From Pseudonocardia petroleophila (lineage in GTDB: Bacteria; Actinomycetota; Actinomycetes; Mycobacteriales; Pseudonocardiaceae), in contig NZ_CP060131.1 in NCBI RefSeq assembly GCF_014235185.1, positions 6,021,501 through 6,085,500 of the forward strand: a DNA stretch of 64,000 nucleotides, read 5' to 3'. Both the position numbers and the translations under genes were made by a program. Shown in pieces: positions 33,382-40,197 of the stretch. The notes below the pieces were generated by a model. It saw nothing but the letters and a program-made list of their open reading frames with translations, was not told where the DNA came from and searched no databases. Each line of letters starts with the position of its first letter. The stretch's first letter is position 1.

Positions 33382-34217
33382 GGCGCGGGGGCCCGGCCGA
33401 GCGTCACCTGGGCCATGCGGACGTGGACGTCGTCGACCATCTCGCCGTCCACCGTCCCGACGCCCTGCGCCGACGCCTCGATCACCGCGCGGGCGTGGGC
33501 CAGCTCGGCCTCGGTCGGGGTGAACGCCTCGTGGGCCAGCGGGACCTGGGCCGGGTGGATGCAGAGCTTGCCCAGGTAGCCGAGGTCGCGGGCGCGGGCG
33601 GCGTCGCGGCGGAACGCGTCGTCGTCGCGCACCGCGGTGACCACCTGGTCCAGCGCCGCGACCGCCGCGAGGCGGGCCGCCAGCACCACCTGGCTGCGGG
33701 CGTAGAGCACCTCGTGGCCCTCCGCCGTGCGCCGTCCGCCCAGGTCGGCGATGTAGTCCTCGGCGCCGAAGTAGGCCGCGACCAGACCGACCGTCGCCCC
33801 GACCGAGAGCAGCGACCGCGCGTCGACCACGCCGGCGGCCGACTCCAGCCCGCCGACGATCACGGCGTCGCCTCGGCCGCGGGCCTGCAGCTGCGAGCGC
33901 AGCTCCACGAGCTCGATGGTGCGCTCCAGCTTGGGCAGCACCACCCCGTCGGCCCGGGTGCCCGCCACCGCGGCGACGTCGTCGTCGAACCACGGGCTGT
34001 GGGCGTCGTTCACCCGGACCAGCACGAGGGTGCCGTCGGGCACCTCGAGCGTCTCCAGCGCCTCGACGACCGTGGCCCGCGCCGCCTCCTTGTCGCCCGG
34101 CGCGACGGCGTCCTCCAGGTCCAGCACCACGCCGTCGGGGGCCGACCGGCCCACCTTGGCGATCATGTCCGGGCGCCCGCCGGGGACGAACAGCAGGCTG
34201 CGCAGGACGCCGCTCAT
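33378..34217 (-). CDS. HpcH/HpaI-family CoA-ester lyase (CitE-like)
   Basis: A 279-residue CitE-like TIM-barrel lyase: LRSLLFVPGGRPDMIAKVG, DGVVLDLEDAVAPGDKEAAR (Mg/CoA site), VLVRVNDAHSPWF and GYLGKLCIHPAQVPLAHEAF. Relatives cleave or form malyl-, citramalyl- or beta-methylmalyl-CoA. The ATG at 34217 overlaps the MaoC stop as ATGA; an upstream ATG (34232) would lie inside MaoC. It is last in the acyl-CoA operon, the position held by citE (Rv2498c) in the mycobacterial leucine-degradation locus. Confidence 0.9.
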   Translation of the reverse strand: MSGVLRSLLFVPGGRPDMIAKVGRSAPDGVVLDLEDAVAPGDKEAARATVVEALETLEVPDGTLVLVRVNDAHSPWFDDDVAAVAGTRADGVVLPKLERTIELVELRSQLQARGRGDAVIVGGLESAAGVVDARSLLSVGATVGLVAAYFGAEDYIADLGGRRTAEGHEVLYARSQVVLAARLAAVAALDQVVTAVRDDDAFRRDAARARDLGYLGKLCIHPAQVPLAHEAFTPTEAELAHARAVIEASAQGVGTVDGEMVDDVHVRMAQVTLGRAPAP

Positions 34218-34669
34218 GCCGCGGGCCTGCATCGCATGAACGCCGCCCGCGTGGCCCGGCAGACGATCTCGCCGCGCTGGTTGGACGCGTCGTGCCGGAA
34301 CGTGACGATGCCGGCGTCCGGCCGCGACGAGCTGCGCCGCGCCTCCACCACCTCGGTGATCACCCGCAGAGTGTCACCCGCGAACACCGGTTTGGGGAAC
34401 TCGATCGACGAGAAACCGAGGTTCGCGATGGTGGTGCCCAGCGTCAGCTCCGGCACCGCCAGACCCACGACCAGCGCGACCGTGAACATCGAGTTCACCA
34501 GCGGCTTCCCGAACTCGGTGCCCGCCGCGAACTCCGCGTCGAGGTGCAGCGGCTGCGGGTTCATCGTCATCGTCGTGAACAGGACGTTGTCGGTCTCGGT
34601 GACGGTGCGGCGCGTCGCCGCCTCCACCACCCGGCCGACCGTCAGGTCCTCGAACCACAGCCCGCTCAC
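34214..34669 (-). CDS. MaoC-family (hot-dog fold) dehydratase
   Basis: A 151-residue single hot-dog protein starting V/MSGLWFEDLTVGRVVEAATRRTVTETDNVLFTTMTMNPQPLHLD, where the N-x-x-P-x-H-x-D segment is the hydratase-2 catalytic motif of R-specific enoyl-CoA hydratases. The GTG start overlaps the synthetase stop as GTGA. It probably hydrates or dehydrates an acyl-CoA made by the neighbouring dehydrogenase and carboxylase. Confidence 0.9.
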   Translation of the reverse strand: MSGLWFEDLTVGRVVEAATRRTVTETDNVLFTTMTMNPQPLHLDAEFAAGTEFGKPLVNSMFTVALVVGLAVPELTLGTTIANLGFSSIEFPKPVFAGDTLRVITEVVEARRSSSRPDAGIVTFRHDASNQRGEIVCRATRAAFMRCRPAA

Positions 34670-36591
34670 GCCGTTCCCCCCACCGCCGCCGCGACGGCGT
34701 CCAGCGCCGCGGGATCGTCCATCGCCGACGTGTCGCCGGTCGGCCCGCCGTGCACCACGACGTCGCGCAGCAGCCTGCGCATGGTCTTCCCGGTGCGCGT
34801 CTTGGGCATCGCGGGCGTGACGTAGACGCGGTCGGGGCGGGCGTAGCCGCCCATCTCCGCGACGACCCGCGCCCGGATCTGCTCCGCGGCGTCCGGCCCG
34901 GCCCCCGCCCGCAGCGTGACGAACGCGATCGGCACGGTGCCCTTCGTCGGGTCCGGCACCCCGACGACCGCCGCCTCCACGACGTCCGGGTGCGCGGTCA
35001 CGACCGCCTCGATCTCCATCGTCGAGATCCGGTGCGCCGCCACGTTGATCACGTCGTCGGCGCGGCCGAGCACCCACAGGTGCCCGTCGTGGTCGAGCAC
35101 GGCCTCGTCGTTGGTGGCGTACCGGCCGGGGAAGCGGGAGAAGTACGTGCTGAGGTACCGGTCGTGGTCGTCCCACACCGTGCGGGCGAGCGTCGGGAAC
35201 GGGCTGGTCAGCACCAGGTTCCCCTTGACGCCCGGCGCGACCGGCCGCCCGTCGTCGTCGAGGATCTCGAAGGAGTGCCCCGGCACCGGCGTGCCCACCG
35301 AGCCCGCCTTGAGGTCCTCGGCGCCGTACACCGGGTAGGTCCAGGTGGAGCCGGTCTCGGTCTGCCCGTAGGCGTTGACGACGGGCACCCCGAGCGTGTC
35401 GGTGGCCCAGCCGAAGGTGTCGCCGTCGAGCGGCTCGCCCTGCACGGTGATCAGCTTCAGCCCGGGCAGCGGGTGCGCGGCGGCGAGGTCGTCGCCGAAC
35501 TTGCGCAGCATCCGGATCAGCGTCGGCGCGCACAGCACCTTGGTGACGGCGTGGCGCTCGCAGACCTCGTAGAACCGCGACGTGGTGGGGGTGTCGAGCG
35601 CGCCCTCGAAGCAGGCGATCGTCATGCCGCAGGCCAGCCCGCCGACGACGGCCTGGATCGGGAACGTCAGCCAGCCGACGTCGGCGGCCACCCAGTAGAC
35701 GTCGCCGGGCTCGTACCCGGCCTGCCAGTGCGCGTTGGCCCAGGTGCCGAGCAGGAACCCGCCGACGGAGTGCACCACGCCCTTGGGCGTGGACTCGGTG
35801 CCGCTGGTGAAGATCAGGAACGACGGCTCGTTGGGGTCGAGCGGCACGGCCGGGGTACCGGCCGCGCCCCGCTCCAGCACCGCCGCGTAGGCGTGCTCGC
35901 CGTCGACGAGCGGCACGCCGTCGCCGGTGCGGTCGACCACCACGGTGGCCAGCACGGTCGGGGTCCGGACGCGGGCGGCTCGCAGGGTCTCGAGCAGCGG
36001 GACGGGCTTGGTGCGGCGGTAGATCGCGTCGGCGACCACCACGACCTTCGCCCGCGCCGCCTGCAGCCGCGACGCCACCGCCTCCTCGCCGAACCCGGAG
36101 AACAGCACGGTGTAGATCGCGCCGATCCGGTTGCAGGCGTGGATGGTCGTGAACGCCTCCACCAGGTTCGGCATGTAGATCGCGACGACGTCGCCCTTGG
36201 TCACGCCCAGGTCCAGCAGGCCGGCGGCGAGCCGGGCGTGCTCGTCGGCCAGCTGGGCGTAGCTGACGGTGCGGGTGTCGCCGGGCTCGCCCTCCCAGAC
36301 CACGGCGGCGCGGTCGGCCGTCGCGGGGTCCTGCGCCCACCGGTCCACGCAGTTGTCGGCGACGTTGAGCCGGCCGCCCTCGAAGTAGCGGAAGTCGTCG
36401 ATCTCACCGGTGCGCACGGTCGTCCAGGGCGTCGACCAGCGCTGCTGGCGCGCCACCCACTCCCAGTAGTCGTCCGGATCGGTGAGCGCCCGCGCGGCGG
36501 CGAGCTGCTCGACCCGCTCCGGCACCGTCCACTCCGGGCGCAGCGGGACGATCGGGGCGTCCAGCAGGGTGGTCAGGCTGTCGTCGGACAT
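34666..36591 (-). CDS. Acyl-CoA synthetase (AcsA/acetoacetyl-CoA-synthetase-like, AMP-forming)
   Basis: A 641-residue ANL enzyme. The N-terminal ACAS region (DDYWEWVARQQRWSTPWTTV, GGRLNVADNCVDRW) is followed by the ATP loop LIFTSGTESTPKGVVHS, VNAYGQTETGS, and the C-terminal GRADDVINVAAHRISTMEIE. The catalytic lysine region is TPAMPKTRTGKTMRR, where K of RTGK is the residue acetylated by Pat-type enzymes. The ATG has GGAGG upstream. It probably activates a short or branched acid for this operon and is a natural client of the acetylation pair at 40198-44194. Confidence 0.93.
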   Translation of the reverse strand: MSDDSLTTLLDAPIVPLRPEWTVPERVEQLAAARALTDPDDYWEWVARQQRWSTPWTTVRTGEIDDFRYFEGGRLNVADNCVDRWAQDPATADRAAVVWEGEPGDTRTVSYAQLADEHARLAAGLLDLGVTKGDVVAIYMPNLVEAFTTIHACNRIGAIYTVLFSGFGEEAVASRLQAARAKVVVVADAIYRRTKPVPLLETLRAARVRTPTVLATVVVDRTGDGVPLVDGEHAYAAVLERGAAGTPAVPLDPNEPSFLIFTSGTESTPKGVVHSVGGFLLGTWANAHWQAGYEPGDVYWVAADVGWLTFPIQAVVGGLACGMTIACFEGALDTPTTSRFYEVCERHAVTKVLCAPTLIRMLRKFGDDLAAAHPLPGLKLITVQGEPLDGDTFGWATDTLGVPVVNAYGQTETGSTWTYPVYGAEDLKAGSVGTPVPGHSFEILDDDGRPVAPGVKGNLVLTSPFPTLARTVWDDHDRYLSTYFSRFPGRYATNDEAVLDHDGHLWVLGRADDVINVAAHRISTMEIEAVVTAHPDVVEAAVVGVPDPTKGTVPIAFVTLRAGAGPDAAEQIRARVVAEMGGYARPDRVYVTPAMPKTRTGKTMRRLLRDVVVHGGPTGDTSAMDDPAALDAVAAAVGGTA

Positions 36592-36605
36592 CGTCGTCCT
36601 CCAGG

Positions 36606-38273
36606 TCACACGGGGCTGATGGGGTGGTGGCGGCGGCCGGTCGTGCGCGTCCAGCGGTCGGCGTCGACCATCCGGGCGACGAGCTCGGCGCGCAGCCGCT
36701 CGGGTTCCACCACGGCGTCGACGACCAGGTCGGACGCCATGCGCAGCAGGTTGATGTCGGCCTGCTGCTCGGCGGCGCGGGCGGCGACGAACGCGGTGCG
36801 CTCGTCCTCGTCCTCGATCGCCGCGATCTTGTTCGCGTACACGGCGTTGACCGACGCCTGTGCGCCCATCGGGCCGATCGTCGCCGTCGGCAGCGCGAGC
36901 GTGGCGCGGGGCTCGAACCCCGGGGCGCACATCGCGTAGAAGCCGGCCGCGTAGGCCTTGCGCAGCACGACCGAGTACTTGGGCACCTCGGCGCTCGACA
37001 TCGCGGTGATCATCTTCGCGCCGTGCCGGATGATCCCGGCCCGCTCGACGTCGACGCCCACCATGAAGCCGGGCACGTCCTGCAGGAACACCAGCGGCAC
37101 GTTGAACGCGTCGCACAGGCTCATGAACCTGGCGGCCTTGTCGGCGGAGTCGACGAAGATCGCGCCGCTGCGGACCATCGGCTGGTTGGCGACGATCCCG
37201 ACCACGCGGCCGTCGAGGCGGGCCAGGCCGGTCACCAGCTCCTGCGCCCAGCGCGCCTTGATCTCGAAGAACGTGCCGGCGTCGACGAGCCGGTCGACGA
37301 CCCCGCGCACGTCGTAGGCGGTGTTCGGGTCCTCCGGGACGAGCCCGGCCCAGTCGTCGCGCTCCGGCTCGCGGGCCGCGGTGCGCGCGGGGGCGGAGCG
37401 GAAGTCGTCGGGCAGGTAGGACAGCAGCAGGCGGGCCGCGGCGATGGCCTGCCAGTCCTCGTCGAACACCTCGTCACCGCAGCCGGAGACCTCGGCGTGC
37501 ATCATCGCCCCGCCCATCTCCTCCAGCGAGGTGCGCTCGCCGGTGACCTTCTCCGCCACCCGCGGGCTGGCCAGGTACATCGAGGCGTTGCCCTCCACCA
37601 TGCCGACCCAGTCGCAGAACGCCGGCATGTACGCCCCGCCGGCGGCGCTCGGTCCGTGCAGGCAGCACAGCTGCGGCACCCGCCCGGACAGCTTCACCTG
37701 GAGGTGGAAGATCGCCGACGCACCGCGGCGACCGGGGAAGAACCCCATCTGGTCGGTGAGCCGCCCGCCCGCGGAGTCGACGAGGTAGACCACCGGCAGC
37801 AGGTCGCGGTCGGCCCGCTCCAGGATGCGGATCTGCTTCTCGCACGTCAGCTCGCCCCACGACCCGGCCTTGACGGTGAAGTCGTGCGCGATCACCGCCA
37901 CCGGCCTGCCCTCGACCCGTCCGACGCCGGTGATCACGCCGTCGGCCGGCAGCGCGCCGTCGGCGGCGGTCGCGAGCAGCCCGTCCTCGACGAAGGAGCC
38001 GGCGTCGACGAGGACGGCGATCCGGTCGCGGACCGGGAGCTTGTCGGGCCAGCGGGTGGGGTCGCCGCCGGCGAGGGCGACCTCGGTGGCCGCGACGACC
38101 TCGTCGGGCGTCGGGGCCGCGGGCCGCTCCCCGGCGGCCGGGACCGCAGCGGCGTCGCCGGCCGCGGCGGCGGGAGCCGGGTCAGCGGCCCCGGCGGCGG
38201 GGATCCCGGGGTCCGGCTCCGGGGCGGTCTCGGCCGGACCGGCCGCTGCGGCACCGGCTGCGGTGCGGGTCAC
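36606..38273 (-). CDS. Acyl-CoA carboxylase beta (carboxyltransferase) subunit with Ala/Pro-rich N-terminal extension
   Basis: A 555-residue biotin-dependent carboxyltransferase of the AccD1/methylcrotonyl-CoA carboxylase type. The two crotonase folds carry VYLVDSAGGRLTDQMGFFPG, CLHGPSAAGGAYMPAFCDW, LVFLQDVPGFMVG and GFEPRATLALPTATIGPMG. About 50 residues of Ala/Pro-rich low-complexity sequence precede the catalytic part and look like a flexible linker. The GTG start overlaps the dehydrogenase stop as GTGA. The biotinylated alpha subunit expected next to it is absent, so it must pair with one encoded elsewhere. Confidence 0.92.
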   Translation of the reverse strand: MTRTAAGAAAAGPAETAPEPDPGIPAAGAADPAPAAAAGDAAAVPAAGERPAAPTPDEVVAATEVALAGGDPTRWPDKLPVRDRIAVLVDAGSFVEDGLLATAADGALPADGVITGVGRVEGRPVAVIAHDFTVKAGSWGELTCEKQIRILERADRDLLPVVYLVDSAGGRLTDQMGFFPGRRGASAIFHLQVKLSGRVPQLCCLHGPSAAGGAYMPAFCDWVGMVEGNASMYLASPRVAEKVTGERTSLEEMGGAMMHAEVSGCGDEVFDEDWQAIAAARLLLSYLPDDFRSAPARTAAREPERDDWAGLVPEDPNTAYDVRGVVDRLVDAGTFFEIKARWAQELVTGLARLDGRVVGIVANQPMVRSGAIFVDSADKAARFMSLCDAFNVPLVFLQDVPGFMVGVDVERAGIIRHGAKMITAMSSAEVPKYSVVLRKAYAAGFYAMCAPGFEPRATLALPTATIGPMGAQASVNAVYANKIAAIEDEDERTAFVAARAAEQQADINLLRMASDLVVDAVVEPERLRAELVARMVDADRWTRTTGRRHHPISPV

Positions 38274-39409
38274 GAGGCCATGCCGCGCGTCAGGATCTCC
38301 AGCTGGATCTCGTCGGTGCCGCCGCCGATGCGCAGGATCCGGGCGTCGCGGTAGTGCCGGGCCACCGGCGACTCCTCGACGAACCCGGCGCCGCCGAAGA
38401 GCTGCACGGCGTCGTCGACGATGCGGTTGCACGCGACCGCCGAGACGTACTTGGCCCGCGCCACGGACTTCCCCGCCTCGGGGTGGCCCGCGTCGAGCCG
38501 GGCGGCGGCCTGGTAGGTGACCAGCCGGGCCGACTCCAGCTCGATCTCCATCAGCGCGAGCTTGTGCCGGACGGTCTGCAGGTGCATGAGCGGGGCCCCG
38601 AAGGCCTCGCGCTCGCGGGTGTACTGCAGCGCCAGGTCCAGGCACTCCGCGGCGTGCCCCAGACCCATCCCGGCCAGCGCGATCCGCTCGAGCTGGAAGG
38701 CCTCCATGATCTGGTAGAAGCCGCGGTCCTCCTGGCCGAGCACCGCGTCGGAGGGCACGTGCACGTCGTCGAGGACGACCTCGCGGGTGTCGGAGGAGTG
38801 CCAGCCCATCTTGGCCAGCGGGGCGCCGGTCGACACCCCGTCGGCGGTGCCCTCGACCAGGAACAGCGTGACGCCGCCGCGCCCCGGCTCGCCGGTGCGG
38901 GCCGCGACGACCAGCAGGTCGGCCAGCCCGGCGTTGGTGATGTACATCTTGCGGCCGTTGATGACCCAGCCGTCGTCGGTGCGCCGTGCGGTGCTGGTGA
39001 CGCCCGCGACGTCGGACCCGGTGCCGGGCTCGGTGACCGCGATCGAGGCCACCGCCTCCCCCGACGCCAGCGGGCCGAGCCAGCGCTCCTGCTGGGCCGC
39101 CGTGCCGTGCCGGACGACGTGCGGCGCGGCCATGTAGGCGCTGACCAGCGCGGTCACCGCGATGCCGCCGCTCGCCCGCGCCAGCTCCTCGGCCAGCAGC
39201 GCGACGGTGACGCTGTCGCCACCGCCTCCCCCGTGCTCCTCGGGGGTGACCAGGCCCAGGAGCCCGGCGGCCCCGAGCGGCTTCCACAGCTCGGCGGGGA
39301 ACGTCCCCGACGCCTCCGCGGCGAGGACCAGCGGGCGCACCTCGCGGTCGACGAACGTGCGACAGGTGTCGCGGAACGCGTCGTGCTCGGTGTCGAGCTC
39401 CCAGTTCAT
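38270..39409 (-). CDS. Acyl-CoA dehydrogenase
   Basis: A 379-residue FAD-dependent acyl-CoA dehydrogenase in one piece: GLVTPEEHGGGGGD, the FAD/substrate loop IAVTEPGTGSDVAGVTSTARR, ERIALAGMGLGHAAECLDLALQY and the C-terminal QLFGGAGFVEESPVARHYRDARILRI. Isovaleryl- or citronellyl-type enzymes are the nearest by context, beside a methylcrotonyl-type carboxylase. It is first in its operon, divergent from TetR across a palindromic operator. Chain-length preference cannot be read from sequence. Confidence 0.93.
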   Translation of the reverse strand: MNWELDTEHDAFRDTCRTFVDREVRPLVLAAEASGTFPAELWKPLGAAGLLGLVTPEEHGGGGGDSVTVALLAEELARASGGIAVTALVSAYMAAPHVVRHGTAAQQERWLGPLASGEAVASIAVTEPGTGSDVAGVTSTARRTDDGWVINGRKMYITNAGLADLLVVAARTGEPGRGGVTLFLVEGTADGVSTGAPLAKMGWHSSDTREVVLDDVHVPSDAVLGQEDRGFYQIMEAFQLERIALAGMGLGHAAECLDLALQYTREREAFGAPLMHLQTVRHKLALMEIELESARLVTYQAAARLDAGHPEAGKSVARAKYVSAVACNRIVDDAVQLFGGAGFVEESPVARHYRDARILRIGGGTDEIQLEILTRGMAS

Positions 39410-39427
39410 GCGGCCCCTCTCAGATTC

Positions 39428-39443
39428 CCGACCGCCCGGTCGG
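39428..39443. promoter_or_regulatory. TetR-type operator palindrome
   Basis: CCGACCG-CC-CGGTCGG lies in the 90-bp gap between the acyl-CoA dehydrogenase and tetR genes, followed by a TAGAGT -10-like element (39453-39458) facing tetR. Size and symmetry suit a TetR dimer controlling both directions. Confidence 0.6.
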
Positions 39444-39499
39444 TCGAACCAGTAGAGTGGTCGGGCTCACCGCTGTCAAGACGGGATACGGTCACCGCG

Positions 39500-40114
39500 A
39501 TGCCGCCCACCACTCCCACGCGGGCCGACGCCCAGCGCGCCCGCGTCCTCGCCGCGTCCGTCGAGATCTTCGGTACGCGCGGCTACCGGGCCACGTCCAT
39601 GAACGAGATCGCGGCGGGCGTCGGGCTGTCGAAGCCGACGCTCTACCACTACTTCCGCAACAAGGAGGAGCTGCTCGTCCGGATCTACTCCGACGTGCTC
39701 GACGACAGCCTGCGGATGGCGCGCGAGACCGTGGCCGCCGCACCCACCCCGCTCGACGGGCTGCGCGACCTGCTCGTCTCCCGCGTGGTGCACACCTGCG
39801 AGAACCGCGAGCTGCTCAAGATCTGCTTCGAGGAGGAGGACGAGCTGCGGCCCGACCTCGCCGAGGAGCTGCTCGTGCGCCGGCGCCTGTTCGAGGACGT
39901 GGCCACCTCGACGCTGGAGCGCCACCTCGCCGCGCACCCGCAGCTGCGCCTGGGCATGTCGCCGAAGGTCTTCGTCAACATGTGCCTCGGCGCCGTCAAC
40001 TGGACCTACAAGTGGTACCGCCCCAGCGGCCCCCGCACCCCGGCGGAGCTGGGCGCGGACATGGCCGACGCCCTGCTCGCCGTGCTCGACCCCGCCCGCC
40101 CTCCTCGGGACTGA
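39500..40114 (+). CDS. TetR-family transcriptional regulator
   Basis: A 204-residue TetR protein: helix-turn-helix at residues 15-60 (ILAASVEIFGTRGYRATSMNEIA-type start, then GVGLSKPTLYHYFRNKEEL) and a ligand domain close to the TetR_C/KstR2-FadR group. It is divergent from the acyl-CoA operon, with a perfect 16-bp palindrome between them. Acyl-CoA-responsive repression is the likely role, by analogy with regulators of branched-chain or cholesterol acyl-CoA genes. Confidence 0.92.
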   Translation: MPPTTPTRADAQRARVLAASVEIFGTRGYRATSMNEIAAGVGLSKPTLYHYFRNKEELLVRIYSDVLDDSLRMARETVAAAPTPLDGLRDLLVSRVVHTCENRELLKICFEEEDELRPDLAEELLVRRRLFEDVATSTLERHLAAHPQLRLGMSPKVFVNMCLGAVNWTYKWYRPSGPRTPAELGADMADALLAVLDPARPPRD

Positions 40115-40122
40115 CCACGCAC

Positions 40123-40144
40123 GGCCCGACGGTGGCCGTCGGCC
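40123..40144. terminator. Hairpin between convergent tetR and pat genes
   Basis: CGACGG (40127-40132) pairs with CCGTCG (40136-40141) around TGG, and flanking GGC/GCC extends the stem with a bulge. Bidirectional termination is likely. Confidence 0.5.
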
Positions 40145-40197
40145 GCGCCGAGCTCGACACCGGGGGGGCGCTGCCCGGCCGCGGCCACCGATCCGGA

